A stretch of 64,000 bases of DNA, from positions 10,105,501 through 10,169,500 of the forward strand of contig JACDQD010000103.1 in NCBI GenBank assembly GCA_019843655.1, read 5' to 3'. How positions within the stretch are numbered: position 1 is the stretch's first letter; every line of letters begins with the position of its first letter. Both the position numbers and the translations under genes were made by a program. Shown here one piece after another: positions 49,772 through 63,198 of this stretch. This DNA is from Lethocerus indicus. Taxonomy: Eukaryota > Arthropoda > Insecta > Hemiptera > Belostomatidae. A model generated the notes under the pieces. That model made no database searches. It saw only the letters and a program-made list of their open reading frames with translations, and had not been told where the DNA came from.

Positions 49772-52700
49772 GTAAACTTAATATGATATACTTAACGTTC
49801 AAATAATTTTTACTTGTAGTTTATCCGAAATTCAGTTCCGGTTTGGGCGCGCGAAAGTCGCAGTGTACGTTAGATATAACGCGGTACAATAATATTTTTT
49901 TTCAAAAGTCCTTTTCTTTTCTCTCAGGGCTTTTCTCTCGCGGCCCGATGGACCAACTCCCTCCGCCGTTGGACAATGGACCGGTCCATCGCCCGAGACT
50001 TTCTAAATTTTAATAGGCCTTTTCATAAGTTCACTCCTCGGGTATAAAAGGGAGATAGGGAGAATAAAGTAGTACACAATACTGCTTTTCTGACCGCATT
50101 AAAGGATACGTTAACTATTAGTAGTGTAATAACTGAGACCACTTTCGCGCTGTGATCTTGTCCTCCCTCTTATTTTTTTTTAAATCACTTCCACTTAAAG
50201 TATCCGATTGTCTACTTAACACCAAACGTAAAGAATGTGACTTGATTTTGTGTTATTTAGTTGAACTTGAGCAGAACTCTTTCCAATATAAAATAACTCA
50301 GGATCCAATAGGCACTGAATGGGTGGTCACTGACCGTTCTTTTTTTACTGGAAGGTTACATCATTCTATTTATTGACCGTAGCTATCGGTTTTAACCACT
50401 GGATGTTCAAAAATTATCAAAATCCAATCCTTATATCTAATAGATCTGATTTTAAAGAACGCATTCAATATTGCAATCGATAGAAATGTCCATAGGGATC
50501 ATATTCGATCCTTATACGTTATTTCTATTATTATTTTTGACAAATGCTACATTGGTTGGCGGACTGTTATGTTTTGAAGTATCAACAGTAATAGTCTGTT
50601 TAAATTACTCTTTCGAAATGAACCATTCCAGTCCTAAATATCTTCCGCTGGTAATTTAATATGGCTCCGGTAATTGACAAGTAGGCTTGACAAACTTCTC
50701 GTAAATGATAAAACACTTTGGTTTATCGTCAACAATTTGTCATCATTTTTTCGTCGGTTCAAGTGACTCAATAAACTTTCTTCGCCGAAAGTGTGACTTT
50801 TACGCAATATTGTGACAGATTTCGAAATTCATGCGGCATCACGCGTATGAATAATTCTTCGCGATAAATGGAATTCCGTTCTTGTAACGTCTTCGCTCTT
50901 TAAAGTATTATATTATACTCTAATTCAATAATAACCGTTATTTTGTTCAAATTTAAAGTCGCAGATTCATACGTCCATATATAATGAGTTATTATAATGT
51001 CTGATTTGTTGTACTGTCTATAGTATAAGATTTCGATCGGATTACAATACCTGTTATCTAATTCTAAAATTGAATTAGCCGATTATTGTTTATGTTAACT
51101 GCACTAAATATCTGCAGGTATGTGCCTAAAAAATCACAAATACGTGCTTCAGGGTTGACGCCTGTACTTATATATGAAATTCTAGCGGGGTGCGAATTGG
51201 GAAAACCGTCGTTAAGCCCTCGAGTTCAATCGGAAACCGATTTTCGTCGATTCTCTCCCATTTCCCTTTCGTCCCATTTCCCATCGCCCGCCCTCTTTAG
51301 TATTTATTCGGCGGTCCAGAAACTTCTCACAAGGAAGAAACAAAAGGGATAACGCGGAGATTAGGGTCGCCTTCCCCCCGCCTCTGCTAGGTTAGGCTTC
51401 AGCGTGACCCCTGAATCCAAATCATTGCCCTTTAATGGCCGTCGGCTTTACTTACAGATAACTTTTTCTTCTTTTTCTTTTCAAACTTCGATTCCCATTC
51501 CTTTTTATCATTTGACGCTCATTTTATACAGAGAAAATGTATCCAGGTTGAATTTATAGGTTATTTCCTTCATTGCATTTACAATTCATCCGTCACAAAA
51601 AAATACCGATCTAATGGTCCAATTGATAATAATTCAATTATTTACCTAGATTTTTTAGACGTTGAACCGAAAATAATTGGTATACCGATAGAATATATTA
51701 CTCTTCCGTTAACTGGTATTTTAAAATCTTTTATCGAGGAATTGCAACTGTGTGATTGTTGATCCTTCGCATTTGGCGGTGTACATTAGTCAATATCCTG
51801 ATTTAAAATTCAAATTTGAAGCGCGGAGAAATAAAGAAATGTGTCTCGGGGGCTGGAAGACATTTGTGTGTAAGAGGGGCGTCTATGACTAAACCTTTCG
51901 CGAGAGTCGCGGCCGTTGCATCAGATCACTCACGATCACAGCAAAGGTCATCGTCGTCACTGTACAGTTTAATATAGAAAAGTATAGCCGCCAAAGCTTA
52001 CAGTCTTAACATCATCTCTTTTCAAAAGTAAAAAAGAAATACATAGTGGCAACGATGATAGCTCCGGTGTTTACCGTGGAACAAGATGGTTAATCTTATC
52101 TGTCAATTGTTTACTGATACGATCTTAGCCTGTACATTCGGCGGACTGATAAGCTCCTTTTCTGTTTCGTTATAATCAATAACGATTTTTTTGTAAACGC
52201 AAAATTTTAAAAACCCTAGATTCCACATTCTATATTCCAACTCTTAAGTACTGTCCATTTGTATCTAGAATATTAAAATCCTCTTCTAACAAAAATTTTG
52301 CAATTCCAGTTTGCCTCTTTTGCATTTGGTAAAATCCACCAGTTATAGTGTTTACATACAATTTCATTTAAGGTAACAATCAGTTTTTCCACTCCGGGCC
52401 TCATTTTATTCGCAAAAAGAAGCGCTCAATGCCATATTTTTTTTTGTCCGGCAACTTTCCTAGCTAATTAGCTACAACAAATCCGCGCTCGGTTAACACA
52501 GTGGTTAAACGAGTTGACCTTGCGGCAGATGAGACGCTGATGATGGGATGGGAAGGAGGAAGGGATTGTTAACTGCTGTTAGCCAGAAGAAGTCGGTTCA
52601 ATGTCACCGATCCCCATAAATAGAGCTTACATAAGGAAGGCTCCGCTTTCCAATCCCGATTCAATTTCACTCTCCATTCCTTCAAGTAGATCCTGCGAGC

Positions 52701-55700
52701 AGAAGAATGCCACCGAAGAAATAAAAGCTGGAGTAGTTTTAAACAATGCCGCGTCTTGTTCCCTGTATTTTCCTGTGTATCTTCTATAAAATTACATTCG
52801 ATTAAAACACTCACAGCATCCAGGTATAGCCGTCACATTTGCAGCTGATATCGGGCTTGCGCCACTAGGGCGTCGTGCTTGTTGCACGCGGTCCCCGAAC
52901 ACATTTTAGGGACCCTCAAAAAAGGGACAGGGCCCTAAAGGTATATAAATATAAACTGCCTCCTGTATCCCTCCTCTTCCCCTTTTCCGGACGATGAACG
53001 CCTACTTAATAGGTGGAGAGCGGGAGAGAGAGAGAGAGAGAGAGGGAGGGAGGGAGGATGATGGTATCTGCCGCAGCTTCCCGAGAATATTAACCAGAGC
53101 TAAGTGATTTATGCCCTTTCGAATATTGTATACTTTGGGAGGGATATTTTTGTTGGTAAGGCGGGGAATTTTTTTGACAGACAAATTTTCTCCAGCTTTC
53201 GTTCAACCGGGTATCGCACTCGCATAGAATTTATTTTGAATTGTAAGTGTAGTTGGAGAAACGGATAATGAATTATTTAAAATATTCAACCTCTCCACAT
53301 ATTTAACCGGTTGTGAAGTATGTAAGAAAATGAGATAATTGGATTAAACGATTCTCTATGTACCGAACATAATTATTCGACGAATAAAACCATGGCGGTC
53401 ATAATTCCTATAAATTTTACAACACCAGTTCAACGCCAGTTGTTCACAACCATTTGTATGATAATTATTGCTTCGTTTAATACTCTCGACGTACACGAGG
53501 AGTGCAACGATAATCATGCCGTGTTTCCCACGCGTGCAGAATTCTGTGTTGTACAACTTTTATGGAATTATAACGTCCTTTTAACCGGCATTAAATAATC
53601 TTAATGGGCTTTATACATATCACAACCCTTCGGGTTGCTTTCTACTTGATTTCTTCTCACCTTCGTCAGTTTGTTAGAGCATACGTCATTCGCTGTGAAT
53701 ATATATATAAACACTCATATTGTTGAAAATGAAAAGCCAGAAAATCATCGTAACACACATATCGTCCTGTGAAATTCAGTAACGCAGTACCAGTGGTTAC
53801 TGTTGTACACGAAAAATTACTGTAGAACATATGACCCGCTGCAGAACGGTGTGAATTTCGTGATGAAAGAATGAAGCTAGTCGATTGAGCGAGCCCCTTA
53901 TCGGTTCAGGATGCAAAATATCAGCGATGATTTCCCCCCTTTTGTCTACTTTTTCTCTGGTCCTGAAGCGCACCAGTTTATTCAATTCAGATGGTCCAAT
54001 ATAATTTTATATTTCATAACTATACTATCCTAACCTTCGTAAATCAAATAATCGATTTATACATTCCGATGAAATGTCACCACCGTGAATACTGTTTGAC
54101 TGTTTTCGAAAGATGCGCGCGTGTCGAGCATAACCCATCCAAGGTTGTTTTTATATATTGGTTTGTTATTCTTATTTCGTCCACGAAAAAATTCTATAGC
54201 TGACGGGCGTATCCGGCGGTTTTTTAGCCGGAAGTATCCGACGCAGAACCCATCAATTGCTCATCCACATTCTGGTTTTCCTAGGAGGATTCAAATATTA
54301 AAGAACGTGCGCCGGGTTAAAAACGGTATGCTCTGTTAGGATATTTTGCGTTGAATTCTATGTCTGGACGATAATAATAAAACAACATAAAATAACAATA
54401 AATCGTTATTATGTAATGAATTGAAAATTCTGTCCGCCACTGTTACCAACATCCCGTTTACAGTCTGTTGTTCAAAACTCCGGCGGTTCAAATAAATAAC
54501 CGAAAATAATTGACAGTTATTTTGATTTATTGAAAATAATTTGACATTACAAGAGACAGTATAAAATTATGGTTCGGAGACAATTTGTAAGCAAATTGAA
54601 TAAATCCTTCAGTAGTGACGGAGTTTCTATCGGTTTTTGCGTATACGGGCATATGAGAAGCCGGTTTCAACTGACAGATATATTCGACTCGACAGATTGG
54701 AGCTCGAACAATTCGCGATTGAAAGATAAGAAGTGCGCTCCGACATTCCGTGCGTTCACGTACGTACTCCCTTCACCTCCAGGCAAAACTGATATTTTTT
54801 AACCATAATTGTGGAACTTGTATCCTATAAAAATGCCAAATTCTACAATCTTAAAAATTTCTTTCAATACCTTTTTAGTACTCAGATTTTCGCTTAAGAT
54901 TTATATGAAATCATAAAATAATCAACTGTGTTCACTTTTCATTCCATAGATTAAAGATTTTCCCTGTTTCTGCGTAAATAATATTGTAATATCCTCATGC
55001 CGGCCCTAATGTATTACTCTTTCGTTTTGATTGAGTGGCGTAACACAGATAATGATGGTAATAGTGCGCCATGACGCAGCCGTATATCCCCCAAAACATC
55101 ATAACACAATAATACTAATATTTAAATAAAAGTTCTTATCGCTAACTTCCTCATTATTTAAAAAAATTAACAAGTAAACTAAGTTCAATTTCGGTTTAAT
55201 CGAAGTATCCAAAGCTGGTCATTCATTAACCGTTATTAGCGCCTTACGATACTAAAACCGGGGCACCGCCACGACTGTGCAGCAATTGCATACATGATTT
55301 ACTTAGTTGCATTATGAGTTATTGCAGTTAGTGAACTCTCTATATTCAGTTTTGTAACAGTGATTAAGAGGGGCCTCAATTATGTAGAATTATTAGACGT
55401 TACGATCATTAGGCAAAAAACCGAGACGGTTCACCGACTCCAATTAGAGACGGGATTATATTAATTCCTCGGGTGTTCCTCTTGTCAACCCTAAGAAATC
55501 CGTTGACCGTGACAGTCTGCGATATTTATTGGTCATAACTTTATGTTTGTAAAGCTCGAATAGTCTCGTTGCAGTTGTGAAGAATAAATCTCAAGGTTCA
55601 TTGTTTTTACGTCATCGTTTCGGCTTCTCATTTTCTCCGGCTTATGAAATCCGAACGCCGCGTGCGTTCTTCGTGTAGACCGCCGCCGCCGCCGCGGCGT

Positions 55701-57465
55701 TATTATCGACCTCATTTTGTAACTCGAACTTATTGGGAAATTCGTTCTTCTTCTTCTTTGTGAAAAATCCCTAGAGAAACCGGAATATCTTTATTTCGCA
55801 TTCTTCGAGTAATATTCAATTGTCGGACGGCAATTCAGTTTCGTTCTCTTAATTGTGGTTTGTTCGTTATTAGCGAAATTTATCTCAATTTTCATTCATT
55901 CATCAATCTTCAACTGTACAATGAGATGGATGTTTAAAAATTCAAGTGCGCAAATTCAAAATTACAGGGTGTCCCTGGGGGAGCGTCACAGGTTTTTTAA
56001 TTTTTCAAAAAATTAAATATCTGGCAATTACGCGAAAATCTTTTTTTTTTTTTATATCTAAAAACTCTAAATTTATTTTCTAAGCCAAGAAATTGGGTGC
56101 GTAAATTAAAGGAAGTTAATTTAGGCTAGGTGGTTGGATGTAGGGCCTATTGGGGAGACTATGCCCTGGTACGTGGCACACAGTCGGACGCTTCTTGTCG
56201 CACGATGGCTTTATCTCAATCGATAAAGGCGATAACCTACACTCTGGCGATTCGGCTGGGTTGAACAGCAACGGCTGTCACGAACGGAATTTCACGCAAA
56301 GAAAATTATAGAAATATAATGATAAATTTTGTTCGAATATCTGCATTCATTAATGTATGTATCAGCAGGAAATTACAGTTGTTTCATGAACAATTTCTTT
56401 TCGGAGGTCAACTCGTAGAATAATATTATTTAAACTAGACCAGTTTTCGATGTATTCGTATATTTTTTAATTCGTATTGGAGGATCAATAGTTCGATTTT
56501 CAATATTGCCGTTTTAAACCAGGCGCCGCTAAAAATAGCCACGCCGATCGGTTTGTTTGGGTGAATCACAAGGACCGAAAACTAGTTTTCTGTATAAAAG
56601 TCTACTTCATCTTCTCCGCCGCTGTTTAGCCCGAAGCTAAAGGAAATATGAAGCAAACTGAGAACGGTACTCCGTAAACAGGTTTGAAGGTTAGACGACC
56701 GCCTCTCGTTTTTCTTCCCCACCCCTCAGTGGGGCCGCTATTAACCGGCCGTATTTTTAGCACCCTCCTCCATATTTCAAAAACAAAATTCATCCTGGAA
56801 ATAATAGAATTTAACCTCTCGCAAAAAGGATCGATTGTCCTTCCACGTTCGCCCATCGCTTCTCGTCTCCTATTCAGGATCATCGATTAATATAGACAAC
56901 GCCGTCCGCGGTTGTTTCCTTCTTTTACTTTTTTCCTTCTAGTTTTTTTTAAATTTCGATTTATTTTTATATCGTCGAAGTCCTGACCGGTTTACAGCTT
57001 ACTTCACCCGATGTCATAATTGCGTTCCGCCCACTGGGTAAACGCTGCAAGGTGAAATCTCATATTCAAGGAAATGGCTATATATACTCCTGTATTAATC
57101 GAACGGAATCGTGAGTAAATACAGTTTTCCCCCTATTTGATCTCACATCAGACCGGTTTCGAGTAAATTCCTCCAGGAGGAATCGCAGAAACAGTAAACT
57201 AAAATTAATTCCACGCTATGAATGCGAACCTAATGATCGTGAAGCAAAACTGTTGTGCACATGGATTAGGAGCTTGCTTATTATAACAATAAGATTATTT
57301 TTAGGTCAGTGAACATTACAGTTAGGAGTCTCCTGGAAAATAATTCGAGGTATTCTAGAAATATATCTACCGAGTTAGTATTAGTAGATCCTCTGTAAGA
57401 ACCACATCGTCGTAACAAAAATATGTTCACCGTTTTCGTACAGAAAAAAATCCTATCGGGTTATT
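49772..57465. other. Intron-like block without a supported gene
   Basis: Contains a GA microsatellite (53023-53057), a short CCG run (55680-55697) and an ACAGGGTGTCCCTGGGGG motif (about 55965) of the kind seen at transposon ends. A weak acceptor-donor junction TCTGCAG|GTATGT lies at 51117/51118 but lacks a good pyrimidine tract. Confidence 0.5.
53023..53057. repeat. (GA)n microsatellite
   Basis: GA tract followed by GGGAGGGAGGG runs. Confidence 0.93.
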
Positions 57466-57775
57466 TTAAAAGTGCGGCCGGGAACTGGTCAATGTTGCGC
57501 GGAAACACTTTTCACCGTTAGAGTGAATTCGTGCGAAAACAAGTTGCGGCCGGTGCAGAAGGAGTTCCCCGTGCGGCTTTATGCCTAGCGGCAGTACAGA
57601 ACTTTCGCTGTCGTGTCGCGTTGGTAATGGCGGCGTAAGAGAGCGTAACTTTGTCCGCCGACTTGTAGTTGTAGCCTCGGTCGGGGTCAGAGGAGCGAGC
57701 CCGCCGTCGCTCTCGAGTAACGGGTCCTCGCGGTCTCCACGAACCGACCACTCGGATGACTCACTTACCACCTGA
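57466..57775 (-). other. GC-rich open region, possible minus-strand exon
   Basis: The minus strand has a TTTCAG followed by an open frame of about 100 codons, beginning MVSESSEWSVRGDREDPLLE and Ser/Thr/Pro-rich afterwards, ending at TAA or TGA near 57466. Third positions are GC-rich compared with the surroundings. A second minus frame and a plus frame are also partly open, as happens in GC-rich DNA. Nothing is recognised. It directly abuts the Jockey-like insertion at 57794. Confidence 0.25.
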
Positions 57776-57793
57776 AACGACCAAACCTGAAAG

Positions 57794-58518
57794 GCGTCCC
57801 AGCCTTATCTACTGTTATTTTTTATTATTAAATAACTGTTTCCAACCCTGTTAGCTAATCTTGTCCGCGTCCTGCCGGCGGTCAGATCACAGCGACGAAG
57901 AATTAAAATATTTTTCACAAAATACTAAATATTCCCACCCAACAGCAGATACGCTGTCTTGGGCTCCACCTGGACAAACGACTCACATGGAATCCCCCGA
58001 CTCAAAAGAATCGATTAAACAGACAATTTGGACTCTTAAGGTCATTACTAAAACTTAAGTAACAAACTAACAATACACTCAAACCGACATGGACATACGG
58101 TATAGAGCTATGGGGTTCCACCGATACATCCAACATCACCCAGAGATTTCAATCAAATGTCCTTCGCACCATCCTTAATGCTCCCCGGTATGTTTCTAAC
58201 CGCACAATCCACCATGACCTCAACATACAGACAGTCGAAGAAGTCACAAAATCCCGGTTCCTGAAGTTCCGCTCCCGCCTTTCTCCTCATCCTAATCCAC
58301 ACGTTCAGTCCCTTTCCTCTTTTACCCATCCATTATCCTCACCACGACGGCTTAAACGGCACTGGCCCAGAGATTACCTCGGACAGTAGTTAAATCATGT
58401 AAAAAAGCGCCATCATTGGGTGGTTTCTTTATCGAGACAAACACGTGAAAAATATACATGTATCAGTTGTACTTATAACTGTAAAGTTGATTGTGCAAAA
58501 TAAAAGAGTTAAAAAAAA
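57794..58518 (+). mobile_element. Jockey-like element, RT C-terminus, 3' UTR and A-rich tail
   Basis: Plus-strand relative of the copy at 22150-22857. It starts with the same noncoding lead (TCCCAGCCTTATCTA...), then RT remnants (NxLKYFSQNTKYSHPTA in a shifted frame, the equivalent of KAILKPTWTYGIEL, QRFQSNVLRTILNAP-like), and the terminus SSPRRLKRHWPRDYLGQ before TAG at about 58390. The 3' UTR and AATAAAAGAGTTAAAAAAAA tail end it at about 58518. Several frameshifts show that it is inactive. Confidence 0.8.
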
Positions 58519-60291
58519 CTAGATGCTAGGTATTCACAATCCGTCTTGTGAGGCTTTATATCTATTATCATAAAATGCGCAGAAAATGTATGAAACAAAA
58601 ATAAAATAATCAGCTGTTTGGCCCAATTGACCTCGTTGTTTCTTTCGTATTAATTTCATTCATTTTGTCTTTCCCCCGTTGCCGCCCATAACTCGACACA
58701 TGACTATACGTGTCTCAAGATCATGCTCTAAAGAATAAAGGATCTGGCCCCTTGTTTTCTTCATTATACTCGGGTAATATCGATGTGCAAAAAGGTAACA
58801 CATATAGAGGCCGACACTTACGGCTTCAGACCAAAAAGGCGATACAGAGGCAGAATATCGCAAGCTCTACGATGTCAATGGCGGCGGTTCCACCCTGCTA
58901 ATCCTGCGGCTGATTAATTGAATATTATTTTGGGACGTTTGGGCTTAAATCGAGCGCTACCGACGATAACGAATAAGCGGACAGGGTGGAAAATGAAACG
59001 GAGCTTCTATCGTACTCAAGGAAAGTAAATAGTATGTATTTCATATTCCAAATGTTATGGCCACTTATTTCCAGAGGGGTACACGTTAAATAAATGTTTC
59101 CTCTATTTCTTCGCCTGAAATATATTGCGCTGGCCTAAGCGGCCATTTATTATTTTATTGTTTATTTATTGCGCAGCAGTCTTAGATTCCTCCGGGAAGT
59201 TTCATGCCAGCATTTAATCCCTAGGGTTGAAATTCGGGTCGTTAACTTCAACAACAAATCGATTTCGTGATCTACGTCCATCGTGGCTTATAACTTTTTT
59301 AAGAGGTAATTGTTGACTCACGATTGTACATTAATAACCCAATAATTGTTCTTGTCGTACACTGACTGGTCTCTGCTGTTTTATTCGTTACCGACCCAGA
59401 GTAGATTTTGTCGTTTTCATTTTTTAAGACATTTTGAAAGAATACTGCATTCCCTATGTATGAATAACGCATTCGTGTGGTCACCGTTGCCCATAAGTAA
59501 AGTAATTCATGGATCGTGTTGATTATTGTATCTTTTCTCTTGATTCTTTCATACTGTTGTAATTATAATAACTGTATAATTGCGTAGACACTATAAATAT
59601 ATAAGTATCGGTAAACTTAGTTGATTACATTTTAGTTTTTGACCCAGGTTATGTCCCTCGAGGAGATGGTTTCATATCGTTACGTCTGCTTAAATTATGT
59701 ACATTTTTATATGTGTATATATTGTATACTATGGTTCGGTGGTGGGACATGAAAGACCAAATTTTTTATGAAGAAATTTCCCTTCTCCAATTATCCCCCC
59801 TTCCCCACTAATCTAATTGGTATTACATTTCTTCGCGTACCGTCTTTTCTCTGCTTGCACAAAACGTAAATTTTAGGCCTCCGGCGCCAGCCAAGAAAAA
59901 GCAAAATTGGAATAGAATTTCAATGACGATCCCGTTTCTTCGCCTCGGTCTCCCATTACTTTACTCGGGAAAGTTATTTTTTCACGTCGGCGGACTACCG
60001 AAATAATAAAAGGGGACCGTATAAAAAGGGAGGTAATTTTAATATTTAATCAGGTAGAATTTCGTTATATTATATTTTCCTCATTTGTAAACATGAAGGC
60101 GCGCCTTCGTGGTGGTTTTCTCGTTTGATATCTGCCGTGAAGGAGCTCTCTCGGTAATTGACTGGTTGTTATCGTGACGCGGACTCCCCCTTTTGGATTA
60201 AGACGCGTTTAATATGTAGCTCGGGTAACCCTTCCGTTCAACCCTTATCTAACCCTTCTCGGACCCCCTTTAAGTCGTCCATTTCAACCCC

Positions 60292-60322
<31 letters not shown>

Positions 60323-62280
60323 TGTACCAGAGGATATAATGAATTGGGCTCTTGAAGTCTTAAACAATTGTCAGTTTCTGTTGATATCGCATTGCTCTAG
60401 ACACCGCCGAGGTGTCCTGGCGTAGTATCACACTAACTGCCCCCTACGTGCAGAAAGGTTTTACGCTGCATAAATACTAAAAGCGACACTGATTTAGGGG
60501 TCACAGCCAGAAGGTTCCATCCTAAGGAATTATAAACGTGTAGTCGCGTGACACTGAAAAGATAAGTGGAAAGTTTTGGGAACGTCTAAGGGAATGGAAT
60601 GAATTAAAACAATACATCAGAGCTCCCGTTATATTCATGATCCGTGATCATTCTAACTGGACGGGAATTACAATAAAGTTTGTCCCCGTATTGTATCTTG
60701 TACCACGATCATTTCAGGTTTCACCCTCAAATTTACCGTTTCGTCGGCGTGTCAGACAAATTATCCCTCGGTAAATTATAATTTTATCTTCATTAGTTCC
60801 TGGCAGGTATTCTCGAGTGTTTCAGAAAAATCTACACCTTTATTTAAACTGGTAGATAAACTGTCCACGCCTTGTACAGGTTCATTAACGGAACTGCGAA
60901 TAATCGTTTGAATTTTAAAAGTTAATATGGTTTAAATGGAAGGTAGGTTTGGCTGCCGGCCAGGCTTTGGGGCGGGGGGGCACACGGTCAACACTTCCTT
61001 CCTGTCAGCTAATTGGATTACAACTTCTGTACATGACGACTCTATCCTTCTCCGTGCCTTCCGTTAATTCTTCATTGAATAAATTATAATATTTATGTGT
61101 ATGTTTGTACGTATATTTTTATTGATCTTTACGACACGAATATTTATCCGTCTGGTTTAATTTTAAATATGCACTGTAACTTTTGAATGAATATTCATTG
61201 ATAGGAGCAGTTTAATTATAATTAATTGAAGAGGACCTATCCTCTGTCCTATAAGATGGTCCTGTTGCGTCTATCTGCGGAAAGTGACTTGAATATTTAC
61301 ACCAGATATTGACTTGATTTTGCTGGGCTTTTTTAAAATATTTGTAGCCTCGTTGTAATTAGATTCGATATATTTTGACTGTGTATTACAAACGTTTGTG
61401 GCTAATGTCGAGGACACTATGAAAAAATTTAACTCCTAAATAAACTATATTCTGTCACGATTTCTGTAAATCTATTTGATCGGAAAGGTAGAAATAATTC
61501 GTAATGTTCTTGAAAAATTAGTAAACAGTTTGAAAACGCCCGTTCGACAATTTTCACGACCCCCGCAGTTCAGAGTAGAAAAGGGACTTGGTCAAGTGAA
61601 AAAATGATTGGCTCCCATAAGAATAAGAGCGTTCCAATCGTCTATTGAATAGAAAAAGAGGTTATAATGGTAATGTCCCCCGCACAAAAGCGTTCGGTCG
61701 TTTTACCGATTGGTCAATTCGAGGCGGAATCCGCGCCATTCTGTTTTAAAATCGTTCCCCGAATGTGCTGTGTTCCGTCGGCGGGGAAAAAAGGGGAACG
61801 ATTGGTGGTGGCAAATAGCGTGGAGGGCCGAGACCCTCTGGCGCTCTCTATATATCGACCCAAATAAAAGCAGCGCCGGCCAATTGTGGCCCACGATAGA
61901 GCCAAAAAAATACTTCAACCAGTGCTCCTTCACCTGCCCAGGATGCAGTAGGACTACTCTGTTTGTCTCAGATTTAAATCGACATAAACACCTGTATTTG
62001 TATTTAAATCACATATACCCTCTTCTTGCAAATTGGTTCTGGTTTTAGGTTATAACGTTAGCGTTTGAACGGTTATAATGTTTTTTTTTAAAGTCAATAA
62101 CACATCAACAGACGAGTGACGAATGGTGAGGTATTACGTTTATGTGTGTGGAGATGTTGCTCCGTATACTCCGGCACTGAGCTGAGCAGATATTGTCGTA
62201 TAATTCTTTGAAGAAACAACCACAGGTCTTGATAACGAAGGTCTCGGTGTTAATGGAATCGTGTTCCACTTTGAAGAAAG
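58519..62280. other. Intron-like block without a supported gene
   Basis: Only short unsupported frames and a CA microsatellite (60295-60322). A TTTCAG|GTTTCA...TCG|GTAAAT arrangement at 60712-60764 is splice-like but does not match the phase or start of the microexons. Confidence 0.5.
60295..60322. repeat. (CA)n microsatellite
   Basis: About fourteen CA units. Confidence 0.95.
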
Positions 62281-62282
62281 AA

Positions 62283-62360
62283 AAGAGGCGTAGCTCATTG
62301 GCCTCGTATCGTATCAGTCTCCCTCTTCAAATCACAATGATTATGATTCCCGTCCTGAGT
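62283..62360 (+). repeat. Degenerate tRNA-like or SINE-head sequence
   Basis: GGCGTAGCTCATTGG resembles a Pol III A box (TRGYNNANNNG). TGATTCCCGTCC about 45 bases later resembles the end of a B box plus T-arm, and an A-run follows soon after. The anticodon arm and acceptor stem do not pair well. It is a possible relic of a tRNA-derived SINE and not a functional tRNA. Confidence 0.25.
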
Positions 62361-63156
62361 TGAAAAAAAATTAAACCCTATATCTGAAAGAAAGATAAGA
62401 TATGAAAGTATAACTTTCGCGGCGAAGAGACAGAACTGTCAAAATATATTTTTGTCGCTTGCAGTTTCACAAACAAATTGCAGCTTCGGAATGAGCAATG
62501 CTATTTTGATTACTCAGTAGTACAATTTTATGTCTGTCTTATAAAATGATTAAGTAAGGTTTTATATTGTTCCTAATTACTGGACAAAGATCCATAGTTA
62601 GACATCTATAATGCCCTTTGTGACCAATTAGTGCGGTTTGGTTAACAGTGAAGTCATACTTACGTTGTTTCATGACTGGGACTATGAGAAAATGTCCCTT
62701 AATTGGTATATTATTATTGGACCTATCAAGCTAGAGGACATAAGTTTATTCTCCAGTTTTAGATACCGGGGTAGAGAATTTAATATTACCTTTCGTTTAT
62801 GATTATTAAGTCGAATCACTTTTGCCGTTCTCTCATAATTTAGTTCAATGAGGAAATAAAATCATTCGCGTTATCGAATCAGATACTGGACCGCTGGAGA
62901 TAGATGAGAAACCGACCGTACACAAACCGTACTGACGGTAACAAAAAGTGTCATTGATCAAGTTTATATCAACTAGCTGTATAAGGGTTAGTTGTAAGTG
63001 TACTGATGCTAGTGGCAGTACAATAAATCAAACGGAATAGGCCAATTAACTCTGTTGAGGGCGTGGGGGGGAGGGGCCTCCCTATTAGTCAGTCACACAG
63101 AGATAACAGGAGGGAGTGAGTGAGAATGATGATATTGTGAAAGGGAGAATTGTGAG

Positions 63157-63198
<42 letters not shown>

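Noticed and set aside
60712..60764. Splice-like 53-nt open segment after TTTCAG
   Set aside because: Ends in phase 0 and lacks the GTGAGT start, and the pyrimidine tract is weak.
61926..62010. Plus-strand FTCPGC...SDLNRHKH resembling a C2H2 zinc finger
   Set aside because: The His spacing is wrong, the linker is absent and the flanking frame is not coding-like; probably chance.
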